A stretch of 64,000 nt of DNA, taken from the NCBI RefSeq assembly GCF_000720725.1, contig NZ_JOCQ01000008.1, positions 1 through 64,000 of the forward strand. Direction: 5' to 3'. The notes below the pieces were generated by a model. That model was not told where the DNA came from and ran no database searches. It saw nothing but the letters and a program-made list of their open reading frames with translations. This DNA comes from Streptomyces rimosus subsp. rimosus (GTDB taxonomy: Bacteria > Actinomycetota > Actinomycetes > Streptomycetales > Streptomycetaceae). The translations under genes and the position numbers were made by a program. Within the stretch, counting starts at the first letter, position 1. Each line of letters opens with the position of its first letter. Positions 40,534 through 49,418 of this stretch are shown here, one piece after another.

Positions 40534-40730
40534 GGGGGACACCGGTTCCGTTTGGTCGGTCGGGTGGGTACGCCGGGCGTACGGGTACGGAGCGTAGTTC
40601 GGCCGGGGCGGGGCCGGGCGGCGAACTGCCGTCCCGTAGACAGGGCATGACCTGCTCGCGCGGCGCACGCGGACGCGCCGGGCCCAGGTCGGCGTGCGAC
40701 CCGGGCCCGGCGTGGGGGGAGGGAAATGGT

Positions 40731-42035
40731 TCAGGGCATGACCGTCAGGGAGCAGGGGATCTGGAGGCTGACGGTGGTGGGGCCGCCGACCGGGCTGCTG
40801 ATGCCGAGGGTGCCGTCGAAGGCGGCCAGCCGCCGCTGGACACCCTGGAGGCCGCTGCCGGACTCCAGGCCCGCGCCGCCGTGGCCGTCGTCGGTGACGC
40901 TCACCGCCAGGGCGTTGGCCCGGTACTGGATGTCGATGAGGACCCGGCGCGCACCGGAGTGCTTGGTCGCGTTGGCCAGCAGCTCGCACACGGCGAAGTA
41001 GGCGGCGGACTCCACGGCCGGCTCCGGGCGGGCCGGGAGGTTGGCGGTCACCTGGACCTGGAGGCGGCTCTCCATCGAGAGCGAGCGGACGGCGTCGACC
41101 AGGCCGCGGTCGGCGAGCACCGGCGGGTGGATGCCGCGTACCAGGTCGCGCAGTTCCTCCAGGGCGCGTACGGAGGCGTCGCGGGTCTCGGCGAGCAGGG
41201 TGCGGACGGCCTCGGGGTTCTCGTCCAGGAGCGATTCGGCGGCGCCCAGCTTCATGCCCATGGCGAGCAGCCGGGCCTGCGCGCCGTCGTGCAGATCGCG
41301 CTCGATGCGGCGGATCTCGGCGGCGGAGGAGTCGACGACATCGGTACGGGTGCGGGCCAGGTGCTCGACGCGCCGCCCCATCCGGGCCTTGGCGGTGGGC
41401 GCCAGCAGGGAGTGGGTGATACGGGAGTTCAGGCGCAGCACGTACGGGGCGATCAGCAGGCCGATCGGGATCTCCAGCAGGCCCAGGCCGGCGGCGATCC
41501 AGGCGGAGTCCTGGCTGCGCACCGGCACGAACATGTACCAGGTGCCGTCCCAGGCCTGGACGACCGGCTCCCAGATGAACGGGAGCAGCATGCCGAACAG
41601 GCCGTGGACGAGGGAGGCGAACGGGATGATGGCGAACAGGCCGGTGACCGTGACGGCGCACTGGGCCCACAGCATGTCGCGCCAGGTCGCACTGTCGGTG
41701 AAGATCGCCTCGCACTTGCGCCAGGCGCCCTTCCAGCCGCCCTCGGCGCGCGGCGCGGGGCCGTACGGCTCGGCGATCCGCACACCGGTCTTCCCGGTCA
41801 GCCGCCGCTGGGCGTTGGCCGACCAGCGCAGCGCCGCGACCAGCCCCGGTACGAGGAAGAGGCCGAAGCCGAGGAGGGTGAGCGACATGCCGACGAGCGC
41901 GAACCACGCGAGGAAGACGGCCAGCAGCCCGAGGAAGAACATGGTCAGCCCGCGGCCCATGGCTATCCATCCGGCGGTGAACCAGTTGCGTCCCTGGCGC
42001 GCGGGCTGGACGTCGCTGTACGAACCTTCGGTCAT
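40731..42035 (-). CDS. Two-component sensor histidine kinase (HisKA_3/NarL-type)
   Basis: A 434-aa kinase. Several membrane segments lie at residues ~20-75 and ~120-205 (a sensor region with EAIFTDSATWRDMLW). The dimer/phosphoacceptor box is RIERDLHDGAQARLLAMG with His near residue 249, and the HATPase_c domain has ELLANATKHSG and DDGHGGAGLESGSGLQGVQRR. Its expected partner is a LuxR-type regulator; the only one here, at 49390-50043, is 7 kb away. It follows the MMPL-like gene by 97 bp on the same strand, so the two may be co-expressed. Confidence 0.9.
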   Translation of the reverse strand: MTEGSYSDVQPARQGRNWFTAGWIAMGRGLTMFFLGLLAVFLAWFALVGMSLTLLGFGLFLVPGLVAALRWSANAQRRLTGKTGVRIAEPYGPAPRAEGGWKGAWRKCEAIFTDSATWRDMLWAQCAVTVTGLFAIIPFASLVHGLFGMLLPFIWEPVVQAWDGTWYMFVPVRSQDSAWIAAGLGLLEIPIGLLIAPYVLRLNSRITHSLLAPTAKARMGRRVEHLARTRTDVVDSSAAEIRRIERDLHDGAQARLLAMGMKLGAAESLLDENPEAVRTLLAETRDASVRALEELRDLVRGIHPPVLADRGLVDAVRSLSMESRLQVQVTANLPARPEPAVESAAYFAVCELLANATKHSGARRVLIDIQYRANALAVSVTDDGHGGAGLESGSGLQGVQRRLAAFDGTLGISSPVGGPTTVSLQIPCSLTVMP

Positions 42036-42120
42036 CTCATTCGTCTCCGTGTCTGTGCTCGGTGCAGGGCGTTCCCGGCGTCGTGCGTAACCATCCTGCG
42101 GCGCGGGGCCGCGGGAATCA

Positions 42121-42136
42121 GTGGTGTTAGGCCTAC
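42121..42136. promoter_or_regulatory. Degenerate copy of the GTAGTGCTAGCACTAC palindrome
   Basis: On the minus strand GTAGGCCTAACACCAC matches the perfect palindrome at 43740 in 12 of 16 positions. It lies 86-101 bp upstream of the histidine kinase ATG and overlaps the last codons of the MMPL-like gene. It is a possible second binding site for the same regulator; the evidence is weak. Confidence 0.35.
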
Positions 42137-43608
42137 TTCTGAGGAAGGGATTGCCCCGCCTGGCGCGCGGCGCTGCGGGCCCACCAACCGGTCCCGGACA
42201 GCAGGACGGACAGCGCGGGCAGCGCCAACGCCCGTACGACCGTGGCCGTCAGCACGACCGACATGGCCAGGACGGCGCTCAGCCGCCCCACTTCGGCCGA
42301 GGCGGTGCGCTCGGCGAGCAGGAAGACGGCGCCCATGATGACGGCGGTGACGGTGGTGCCGTCCGAGGTGGAGGTGAGCGCGCGGGCCGTGGCCTCCCGG
42401 GGCGGCAGGCCGGCGGCGCGCAGTTCCGTGATGCGCAGCACGACCATGCGGAGCAGCAGGACCGAGACGGCCAGCGCCAGGGCGAAGCTGAGCAGCGGCG
42501 CCCAGGCCGCGGGCGTGCTGTGCCCCCAGGAGCTCGGGGGCTGTTCGGGCTTCCACGTACGCAGGGCGACGGTGGCGGTGCCGCACGCGGCCGCGGCGGC
42601 CAGGGTGGCCGGGACGGTCACCGCGACGGCGGCGGGCGCGGAGCGGAACACGGCGGTCAGCGCGGCGAAGCCGAGCAGGACGGTGGCCGCGATCACCGCG
42701 ACGATGGTCGTGGCGGTGATGCCGTGCGCTTGGGCGGCCTCGGCGGTGTGCAGCAGGGCGGGCGGGTGGCCGGGGAGTTCCGGGCGCCACCACGCCAGCG
42801 GCAGGGCCAGTGTGGCGAGCAGTACCACCGAGGCGGCGAACGTCCAGCCGGGGCGGCGGGTGCTGGGCCGCAGCAGCAGCGGCCACAGGCGCGGCGGGCC
42901 GAGCCGGTAGGTCAGCCGCCACAGCACCGGCAGCCGCGGCCAGCCCAGCCGCCGCCCGAAGCGGGCGGTCACCGCGGGCAGCACGGTGAGCGCGGCCAGC
43001 ATCACCGCGGCGACCGTCAGGATCACTCCGATGGCCACCGCCGAGAGCATCGCGTCCCCCGAGACGAACAGCCCGCAGACCACCGCGGCCGTCACCAGGC
43101 TGGAGAGCAGCACGGCCCGGCTGGCGTCGGCCGCCGTACGGGACACGTGGGGGCGCCGCGCCCCGTGGCGCCGGGCCCGCCGCTCGAACCACAGATACAG
43201 CACGCAGTACGTCAGGCCCAGGGCCGTACCGAGCACGGCGACCAGGGCGAAGACGGACGCGGAGGGATCCCGCCCGGGGAACAGCCGGGCCACCACGCTC
43301 CACCAGCCGGTCGCCACGGCCACGGCGCTCACGCTGACCAGCAGCGACACCACGGCGGGTAAGACCGCCGCGAGCAGCGCGACGAGCAGCACCAGGACGA
43401 CCGCGGTGCCGGCGAGGGCGTAGCCGAGCACGCGGCGGCCCGTCGAGTCGTGGTCGAAGAGGTCGCCGACCGGGGTGCGCAGGGCCAGGGCCCCGCCGGT
43501 CACGGACGCCGCGACGACGGCCAGCCACAGCGCGAGCGCGGGCCACGGGTGCCCCGCGCTCCAGCCCGCCAGCCTGCCCACGGCCACCTTCAGGCCCGTC
43601 ACACCCAC
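42133..43608 (-). CDS. MMPL/RND-like multi-spanning membrane protein
   Basis: A 491-aa membrane protein with about 11-12 hydrophobic segments, rich in Ala, Val and Leu. It starts MGVTGLKVAVGRLAGWSAGHPW and has AVSVLLLRMVVLRITELRAAG with following TSTSDGTTVTAVIMGAVFLL, reminiscent of the permease half of MMPL transporters. The large periplasmic domains of full MMPL proteins appear reduced. GTG 43608 has a GAGGTGG site. A perfect 16-bp palindrome lies 132 bp upstream. It is grouped with the histidine kinase, suggesting a sensor-linked lipid or drug exporter. Confidence 0.78.
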   Translation of the reverse strand: MGVTGLKVAVGRLAGWSAGHPWPALALWLAVVAASVTGGALALRTPVGDLFDHDSTGRRVLGYALAGTAVVLVLLVALLAAVLPAVVSLLVSVSAVAVATGWWSVVARLFPGRDPSASVFALVAVLGTALGLTYCVLYLWFERRARRHGARRPHVSRTAADASRAVLLSSLVTAAVVCGLFVSGDAMLSAVAIGVILTVAAVMLAALTVLPAVTARFGRRLGWPRLPVLWRLTYRLGPPRLWPLLLRPSTRRPGWTFAASVVLLATLALPLAWWRPELPGHPPALLHTAEAAQAHGITATTIVAVIAATVLLGFAALTAVFRSAPAAVAVTVPATLAAAAACGTATVALRTWKPEQPPSSWGHSTPAAWAPLLSFALALAVSVLLLRMVVLRITELRAAGLPPREATARALTSTSDGTTVTAVIMGAVFLLAERTASAEVGRLSAVLAMSVVLTATVVRALALPALSVLLSGTGWWARSAARQAGQSLPQK

Positions 43609-43918
43609 CGGTCCACCTCTCTGTAGTTCTCACCCGCATCCGGGTCCCCTCCCGGGGCCGCAGGTCGGGCCGGGTGGAGCGTTGTCCATGCTCGTGGGTG
43701 CGGCTCGAAACGCACACAGGTACTAGGACGTCTCTGGAAGTAGTGCTAGCACTACCCGACTTCCCCGATTCTGGCGGTACACGTCCCCGTACACCGGGTC
43801 CGTCATCAACCGGTCACTGGACTGTCAGCAGAATTGGCCAGACTGGCCCGGAAAGCGCATCGCTGGTAATGACAATAAGACGGGGAGCGCGCGTGCCGAG
43901 ACTTTGCGGAGCGGCCGG
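43609..43918. other. Divergent intergenic region between the MMPL-like gene and the biosynthetic operon
   Basis: About 310 bases of lower GC than its surroundings, holding two divergent promoters and the perfect palindrome at 43740-43755. Near the KAS gene a stretch with tggtaatgacaataagac (about 43864-43881) is unusually AT-rich for this genome and may contain the -10 region. No additional gene was seen. Confidence 0.5.
43740..43755. promoter_or_regulatory. Perfect 16-bp palindrome GTAGTGCTAGCACTAC
   Basis: A self-complementary 16-mer, flanked by ggaa/cttcc-like sequence, in the region divergent between the MMPL-like gene and the ketosynthase operon. Its form suits a NarL/LuxR-type response regulator dimer; the cluster's regulator at 49390 is the obvious candidate. 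A degenerate copy lies upstream of the histidine kinase. Confidence 0.7.
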
Positions 43919-44854
43919 ATGACGTCATTCGCCGCTGTTTCAACGTACCTCCCCCCGAGCGTGCCGATTACCGAACTCCGGGAGGACTCCCCGCTCGACG
44001 CGGGGATGGCCCGCCGTTTCCAGCGCTTTTACGGGCTGGCGTCGGTGTGCCGGGACCCGGAGCGCACCGAGGCGGAGCTGTTGCTCGCCGCGGCGGCCAA
44101 ACTCGACGGGCTGCGGGGTCAGGAGGAGCGGGTCCGCTATGTGGTGCAGGCCCGTACCTTCGTCAGCAGCAGGCCGGATCCTACCAGCGCGCTGCGAGAA
44201 ATCGGCAGGGAGTTGGGCCTGTCGAACGCCACGGTTTTCTCGGTGGCGGGCCAGGCGTGCGCGAGCGGTCTGCAGGCGGTCGACATCTGCGGCCGGCTGC
44301 TGGCGGCCGACGGTGATCCGGACGCGCTGGCACTGGTGCTGACCGGGGAGAAGACCTTCACGCCCGCCGCCCGCTGCGTCCCGCGCAGCAACGTCGGCGG
44401 GGAGGCCGCGGCGGCCGTGCTGGTGCGCCGGGGCGGCGCGGCGGACGGGGACCGGGTCCTCGGCCGGGCCGTGCGCACCTACGGGCAGTTCCACGCCGAG
44501 GCCATTACCGGGGAAGCGTCCTCCGCGGAGTTCAACAAGCTCTACCCGGAGGCGCTCGAAGAGGTGATGCTGGCCGCCTGCGCGGATTCCGGGGTCACGC
44601 TCGACGACATCGACCTGATTATTCCGCACAGCGTCAACACCATTTCCTGGAAAGCGGTCGCCGACCGTTTCGGATTCTCGGTGGAACGTATTTTTCTGGA
44701 CAACATCCCGGTGACCGGCCACTGCTTCGCCGCGGATCCTTTCATCAACTACGGGACGGCCGGACAGCTCGGCCGGTTGCGCCCCGGCGCGCGGTATCTG
44801 CTGACCGCCGTCGGACTGGGCGCGACGTACTCGGCGATGGTCGTCGAGCACTGA
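43919..44854 (+). CDS. FabH/KASIII-like ketosynthase of the biosynthetic cluster
   Basis: A 311-aa thiolase-fold enzyme. The catalytic triad seems intact: Cys114 in VAGQACASGLQAVD, His237 in IIPHSVNT, and an Asn in FINYGTAGQL. The N-terminal half is divergent from housekeeping FabH, indicating an unusual acyl substrate. ATG 43919 has GGAG 10 bases upstream. It is the first gene of an operon with an ATP-grasp ligase, a decarboxylase, a carrier protein and a second, inactive-looking thiolase-fold protein, with which it may form a PqsC/PqsB-like pair. It may extend or transfer the carrier-bound amino-acyl starter. Confidence 0.82.
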   Translation: MTSFAAVSTYLPPSVPITELREDSPLDAGMARRFQRFYGLASVCRDPERTEAELLLAAAAKLDGLRGQEERVRYVVQARTFVSSRPDPTSALREIGRELGLSNATVFSVAGQACASGLQAVDICGRLLAADGDPDALALVLTGEKTFTPAARCVPRSNVGGEAAAAVLVRRGGAADGDRVLGRAVRTYGQFHAEAITGEASSAEFNKLYPEALEEVMLAACADSGVTLDDIDLIIPHSVNTISWKAVADRFGFSVERIFLDNIPVTGHCFAADPFINYGTAGQLGRLRPGARYLLTAVGLGATYSAMVVEH

Positions 44855-44879
44855 CCGCCACACCGGGCGAGGGGACATC

Positions 44880-46274
44880 ATGGAATCGTTGCTGCCGGGC
44901 TTCAACGCCCGTCTGAAGGCGGCCGTGGCCGGAAGCGAGCGGGTGCCGTTCGTCTTCCTCGGCAATTTCGAGGTCGAGGAACAGTGGGCGGTCGGCGAAC
45001 CCGGCCTGCCGCGCATGGGATTCACCGGCGGCGGCGCCGTGGTGAACTCGATGGACGAGTTCGCCATGCTGCTGGCCGGCGAGGGCGACCACGTCGTACT
45101 GAAGGCACGCCCGGACGCCGGCTACCTGGCGTACCTGCGCGGCCTGGGCCTCGCGCTGCCCACCGTGCATGTGGTCGCCGAGTCCGACCCGGCGCGCACG
45201 GTCTCCCAGGACGCGCTGGCCGACCCGGCCCTCCAGAGCGCGCTGGCGGCGGCGGGTGCTGACCTGATGCTGTACGCGCACGGTGTCTCCACCGTCGAGG
45301 AGGAGCTGGCCGGGCGGACCGGTCTGCCGCTCGCCCACCCGACGGCCGCGGTGTGCAAGGCCGTCAACAGCAAGATCTACAGCCGCCGGGTCGCCGACGA
45401 GCTGGGCATCCCCCAGGCGCGCGGCTGGGCGTGTGACACCGTCGTCGAGCTGACGCGGGCCGTCGAGGAGGCCCGGGGGCTGCTGGCCGAGGGCCGCAAG
45501 CTGGTCCTCAAGGACGCCTACGGGGTGTCCGGCAAGGGGATCATGGTCATCGAGAGCGAACGGCGGCTCGACCGGGTGCACCGGATGGTGCTCGCCCGCG
45601 CCGAGGCGGCCGGCAGCGACCGGGCCGGGCTGGTCCTCGAAGAGTGGGTGACCAAGCAGACCGACCTGAACTACCAGGTCACCGTGGGCCGGGACGGCGC
45701 GGTGCGGTTCGACTTCGTCAAGGAAGCGATCACCGAGAACGGTACGCACAAGGGTCACCGGATGCCCGCCCGCCTCACCCCGGACCAGCTCGACGCGGTC
45801 ACGGACGCCGGTCTGCGCCTCGGCGCGCGCCTCGCCGCCGACGGCTACTTCGGCGTCGCGGGCATGGACGCCCTGCTGCTGCCGGACGGCACGGTCTTCC
45901 CGGTCATCGAGATCAACGCCCGCAACAACATGTCCACGTACCAGGTACGGCTCCAGGAAGCCTTCGTCGGGGAGGGCCGCATCGCGCTCGCCCGGCACTA
46001 CCCGCTCAAGCTGAGCGCGCCGCTGCCCTTCGAGGAACTGCGCCGCACACTCGACGGCCTGCTGCTGGAACACCCGGACGGCGCCGGGCTGCTGGTGAAC
46101 AACTACGCCACCGTCAACGCCGCCGTCAGCACCCTCGCCGAGCCCGGCGCCACCGCCGACGGCCGCCTGTACGGGCTGGTCGTGGGCGACACGGCGGAGC
46201 AGGTCACCGCGATCGACACCGAGATCACCGCCCGGCTGGCCGCGGTGACGGAAGGAGCCGTCCATGTCGGCTGA
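44880..46274 (+). CDS. ATP-grasp amino acid-carrier protein ligase, BtrJ-like
   Basis: A 464-aa protein with a pre-ATP-grasp N-terminal domain (LPGFNARLKAAVAG, FVFLGNFEVEEQW) and an ATP-grasp domain from about residue 165: NSKIYSRRVADELGIPQA, KLVLKDAYGVSGKGI (phosphate loop), ending with VIEINARNNMSTYQ (metal site). Next to a BtrK-like decarboxylase and a stand-alone carrier protein, it most likely activates an amino acid as acyl phosphate and loads it onto the carrier, as BtrJ does with glutamate in butirosin biosynthesis. The ORF overlaps the decarboxylase by 11 bp. The amino acid used is not known. Confidence 0.83.
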   Translation: MESLLPGFNARLKAAVAGSERVPFVFLGNFEVEEQWAVGEPGLPRMGFTGGGAVVNSMDEFAMLLAGEGDHVVLKARPDAGYLAYLRGLGLALPTVHVVAESDPARTVSQDALADPALQSALAAAGADLMLYAHGVSTVEEELAGRTGLPLAHPTAAVCKAVNSKIYSRRVADELGIPQARGWACDTVVELTRAVEEARGLLAEGRKLVLKDAYGVSGKGIMVIESERRLDRVHRMVLARAEAAGSDRAGLVLEEWVTKQTDLNYQVTVGRDGAVRFDFVKEAITENGTHKGHRMPARLTPDQLDAVTDAGLRLGARLAADGYFGVAGMDALLLPDGTVFPVIEINARNNMSTYQVRLQEAFVGEGRIALARHYPLKLSAPLPFEELRRTLDGLLLEHPDGAGLLVNNYATVNAAVSTLAEPGATADGRLYGLVVGDTAEQVTAIDTEITARLAAVTEGAVHVG

Positions 46275-47556
46275 GTTCGAGATCCAGGGCATCGGCATCA
46301 CCGAGCTGGCCGAACGCCACGGCACCCCGCTGTACGTGTACGACGGCGACGCCCTCGCCGCGAACTTCCGCAGTCTGCGAGAGCGCCTGCACCCGCGCGC
46401 GGAGATCTTCTTCTCCCTCAAGGCGAACCCGAACGTCTCGATCTGCGCGCTGCTCGGCGCGCAGGGCGCCCGCGCCGAGATCTCCTCGATGACGGAGCTG
46501 GTCACCGCCCGCCGGGCGGGCATCGCGCCGCGCGACATCATCTTCCTGGGCCCCGGCAAGAGCCGCGCCGAGCTGGCCGCCTGCCTGGACGAGGGGATCT
46601 ACGCGATCGTCTGCGAGTCGCTGGGCGAGCTGGAGCTCATCGACGAGCTGGCCCGGGAGCGCGGGGTGAGCGCCCCGGTCGCGCTGCGCGTCAACCCCAG
46701 CTTCTCGGTCAAGGGCTCGGGCCTGACCATGGGCGGCAAGCCGCGCCAGTTCGGCATCGACGAGACCGTCCTGTTCGACCAGTCCGACCTGGCCGGGCGC
46801 CACGCCAACGTGCGCCTGATGGGCGTGCAGGTCTACATGGGCACCCGCATCCTCAGCGAGGAGGTGGTGGCCGAGAACACCGGCCGGATCTTCGACCTCG
46901 CCGAGCGGCTGTCGGAGAAGCTGGGCTTCGACCTCGACCTGGTCGACTTCGGCGGCGGCTTCGGCGTCGCGTACTTCGACGGGGAGAACGACCTCGACCA
47001 GGAACGGCTGACCACGCTGCTCAACCCGGTCATCGAGGAGTTCGCGGCCCGCCGCCCCGGCACCCGGCTGATCAACGAGCTGGGCCGCTACCTCACCGCC
47101 CCGTACGGCACCTACGTCTCGCGGGTGCGCTACGTGAAGACCTCGATGGACGAGAACTTCGCGGTGGTCGACGGCGGCACCAACCACCACATGGCGGCCG
47201 TCGGCATCGGCTCCTTCGTCAAGCGCAACTTCCCGATCCGGCTGCTCAACCGCACGGACGCGGAGGAGACGGAGAGCTGGCACGTCACCGGGCCGCTGTG
47301 CACGCCCAACGACACCCTCGGCAAGAAGGTGCAGCTGCCGCCGCTGCGGCCGGGCGACCTGGTCGGCGTGGAGCGCTCCGGCGCGTACGGGCCGACGGCC
47401 TCGCCGGTGCACTTCCTCAGCCACGGCTACCCGGCCGAGGTGCTGGTGACCGGCGGCCGGGACCACCTGATCGGCGCGCCCGAGAAGCCCGAGGACCTGC
47501 TGCGCCGCCAGCGCCTGTACACGGACGAGGCGCCCGCCGCCGACGCCGCCCACTGA
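46264..47556 (+). CDS. PLP-dependent (fold III) decarboxylase acting on carrier-bound amino acid, BtrK-like
   Basis: A 430-aa alanine-racemase-fold decarboxylase. The PLP Lys is K53 in FFSLKANPN; MGGKPRQFGIDET, VYMGTRI and VDFGGGFGVAYF follow, then GPLCTPNDTLGKKV, SGAYGPTASPVHFL. These last motifs match, from memory, BtrK of butirosin biosynthesis (MGGxPRQFGxDE, GPLCTPxDxLGK, SGAYGxxxSPVHFLGH), which decarboxylates glutamyl-carrier protein to a GABA thioester. DAP or ornithine decarboxylases are more distant. Together with the neighbouring ligase and carrier protein it should yield an omega-amino acyl thioester. Confidence 0.87.
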   Translation: MSAEFEIQGIGITELAERHGTPLYVYDGDALAANFRSLRERLHPRAEIFFSLKANPNVSICALLGAQGARAEISSMTELVTARRAGIAPRDIIFLGPGKSRAELAACLDEGIYAIVCESLGELELIDELARERGVSAPVALRVNPSFSVKGSGLTMGGKPRQFGIDETVLFDQSDLAGRHANVRLMGVQVYMGTRILSEEVVAENTGRIFDLAERLSEKLGFDLDLVDFGGGFGVAYFDGENDLDQERLTTLLNPVIEEFAARRPGTRLINELGRYLTAPYGTYVSRVRYVKTSMDENFAVVDGGTNHHMAAVGIGSFVKRNFPIRLLNRTDAEETESWHVTGPLCTPNDTLGKKVQLPPLRPGDLVGVERSGAYGPTASPVHFLSHGYPAEVLVTGGRDHLIGAPEKPEDLLRRQRLYTDEAPAADAAH

Positions 47557-47584
47557 CCGTACCGACACCCCAAGGAGACCCGAC

Positions 47585-47851
47585 ATGCCGCAGACCGCCG
47601 AGAGCACCGCGCAGGACCAGACGATCACCGCCGTCCGTGAGGCGCTCGGTGACGTGCTCCAGCGCGAGCTGCCCGACCTCGGCCCCGACGCCAAGCTCTT
47701 CGACGACTACGGCCTGGACTCCACCGGCGTCCTGGACCTGCTGATGCGCCTGGAAGAGGTCTTCGACGTCGAGTTCGACACCGAGGAGCTGGAGATGAGC
47801 CACTTCGCCACCGTCCGGACGCTGGCCGACTACGTGGCCGCCGCACGGTGA
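47585..47851 (+). CDS. Stand-alone acyl carrier protein
   Basis: An 88-aa carrier protein. The phosphopantetheine attachment Ser is Ser46 in DYGLDSTGVLDLLMRLEE; the rest has the four-helix pattern (LDVEFDTEEL-like). It is acidic throughout. An AAGGAG site precedes the ATG at 47585. It is expected to carry the amino acid loaded by the ATP-grasp ligase, like BtrI. Its stop overlaps the next gene's GTG by 4 bp. The PPTase two genes downstream probably activates it. Confidence 0.92.
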   Translation: MPQTAESTAQDQTITAVREALGDVLQRELPDLGPDAKLFDDYGLDSTGVLDLLMRLEEVFDVEFDTEELEMSHFATVRTLADYVAAAR

Positions 47852-48693
47852 CGCTCCGCCTCGCGGGGGCGGCGCACCGCGCCTTCACCGGCCGGCCGGC
47901 CGCCCCCGCCGATCCCTTCCTGGCGCGGATCTACTCCGACATGGCGGAGCTGTACGGCACCGCCTTCGACCGGGAGCGCTTCGAGCACGCCAACCGCAAC
48001 ACGTTCACCGACATGGCGCGCGTGCTGCTCGACGTGCTTCCGCCCGTTCCGGACGCCGTCGACCTGGTGGTGGTCGCGTCGGCCGTGCCGGACTTCGACC
48101 CCCGGGAGTCGGTGGTCTCGTACCTGACCGAGGCGCTGCCGGGCACACCGCAGTCCTTCGCGCTCAGCGATCAGGGTGACGCGGCCCCGTACACGGCCCT
48201 GAGGCTGGCCGGTCAGTACGCCGCCGAGGAGCAGGCCGGACGCGTTCTGCTCACGGTGTTCGACCAGACGACGGTGCCGGCCAACCCCGGGCCGCCGCGG
48301 CAGGGCACGGACGCCCGGGACGGCGCGGCGGCGCTGCTGCTGTCCGCCGAGGGCTCCGGGGCGCCGACGGGCGTCCGCCAGTACGGCGGGCTCACGCGCG
48401 AGGACGCCCACGCCCTGCTGCGCGAGTCGCTGCCCGGCGGGCCGGCCACGCTGCTCCTGGGCGGCGGCCTCGATGCGGAGCGGGTCGCGGTGCCGTCCGG
48501 TGTGACGGTGGAGCGCGCGTCCGCCGAGTTCCCGTGCAGCGGCGCGTGGGGCCTGCTGGCAGACCAGCTGCCGCACTTCGCCGGGCAGCGGCTCCCGGTG
48601 TTCCTCGCCGACTTCGTACCGCAGGGTACGGACGAGGAGAAGGCCGGCGAACTGTCCTTCTGCGTCGTCGATTTCGGCGCCGCTTCCGCGTGA
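47848..48693 (+). CDS. Thiolase-fold protein lacking the ketosynthase Cys (inactive KAS-like subunit)
   Basis: A 281-aa protein with the size and pattern of a FabH-like ketosynthase: DLVVVASAVPDFDPRESVV, then SFALSDQGDAAPYTALRLA where the active-site Cys is expected. An Asp stands there instead, by my alignment with the ketosynthase at 43919 (AGQACASGLQAVD). The His/Asn sites are also not obvious. GTG 47848 overlaps the carrier-protein stop. It resembles a non-catalytic partner such as PqsB in PqsBC, so a heterodimer with the active ketosynthase is the leading idea. It could instead be an acyltransferase using another residue. Confidence 0.65.
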   Translation: MTLRLAGAAHRAFTGRPAAPADPFLARIYSDMAELYGTAFDRERFEHANRNTFTDMARVLLDVLPPVPDAVDLVVVASAVPDFDPRESVVSYLTEALPGTPQSFALSDQGDAAPYTALRLAGQYAAEEQAGRVLLTVFDQTTVPANPGPPRQGTDARDGAAALLLSAEGSGAPTGVRQYGGLTREDAHALLRESLPGGPATLLLGGGLDAERVAVPSGVTVERASAEFPCSGAWGLLADQLPHFAGQRLPVFLADFVPQGTDEEKAGELSFCVVDFGAASA

Positions 48694-49418
48694 CCGGTAC
48701 GGGGTGTCCGCCGGACGGCATGGTGCGCGTCTGGCGGATACCGCTGTCCGCGCCGCCCCACGTCATCAGTGAGCTGGTCGCACTGCTCGATCCCGAGGAG
48801 CGGGAGCGCGGCGAGCGGGCTGCCCTGCCCGAGGACCGCGCGCGGTTTCATATCGCGCATGGTGCGGCCCGGCTGATCCTGGGCGACTCCTTGGGCGTCC
48901 CGCCCGAGCTCCTGCGCTACACCTACGGCCACTGGGGCAAGCCCGCGCTGCTCGGCCACCCCGGCCTGGGCTTCAACCTCTCCCACTCCGGCGGTCTTGC
49001 GCTGCTGGCGGTCGCGGCTCAGCGCGTGGTCGGGATCGACGTGGAGCAGCTGCCGCATTCGGCCGACCGGGCCGTCCGCAAGGCTGAGCGCTGGTTCCCG
49101 GCGGAGGAGGCGGCTTACGTGCGTGCGGGGCGTGACTCCGGTGATGCGGCAGCGCGCTTCGCGGCGCTGTGGACCCGTAAGGAAGCGTGGGTCAAGGCGG
49201 CGGGTGGGCGCATGGTGCAGGGGCTGCGGCTGCCGGTGGGGCCGGGGACGGGGGGCGGCGGTGTCGTACAGGACCCATTAGCAAAGGTCCCAGGCCGGTG
49301 GGCCCTGATCGGCGTCCCGGTCGGGGACGGGTACGCGGCGGCGCTGGCCGTGGCGGCGGGGCCGGGGGAGCGGCCCGTACGTCTGGAGGTCAGGCAGTGG
49401 CGACGTTCAGGTACGTGA
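48690..49418 (+). CDS. Sfp-type 4'-phosphopantetheinyl transferase
   Basis: A 242-aa PPTase. RARFHIAHGAARLILGDSLG and FNLSHSGGLALLAVA lead to the metal motif GIDVEQL, and FAALWTRKEAWVKAAG carries the W-x-x-KEA motif. It should convert the NRPS T domains and the ACP from apo to holo form. GTG 48690 overlaps the preceding stop; an ATG ten codons later is an alternative. It converges with the response regulator gene, overlapping it by 29 bp. Confidence 0.92.
   Translation: MTGTGCPPDGMVRVWRIPLSAPPHVISELVALLDPEERERGERAALPEDRARFHIAHGAARLILGDSLGVPPELLRYTYGHWGKPALLGHPGLGFNLSHSGGLALLAVAAQRVVGIDVEQLPHSADRAVRKAERWFPAEEAAYVRAGRDSGDAAARFAALWTRKEAWVKAAGGRMVQGLRLPVGPGTGGGGVVQDPLAKVPGRWALIGVPVGDGYAAALAVAAGPGERPVRLEVRQWRRSGT

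Noticed and set aside
39931..41970. 679-codon frame fusing the GNAT protein to sequence over the histidine kinase
   Set aside because: The GNAT homology starts at MTMSTP; upstream of that the frame is an out-of-frame shadow of the kinase on the same strand.
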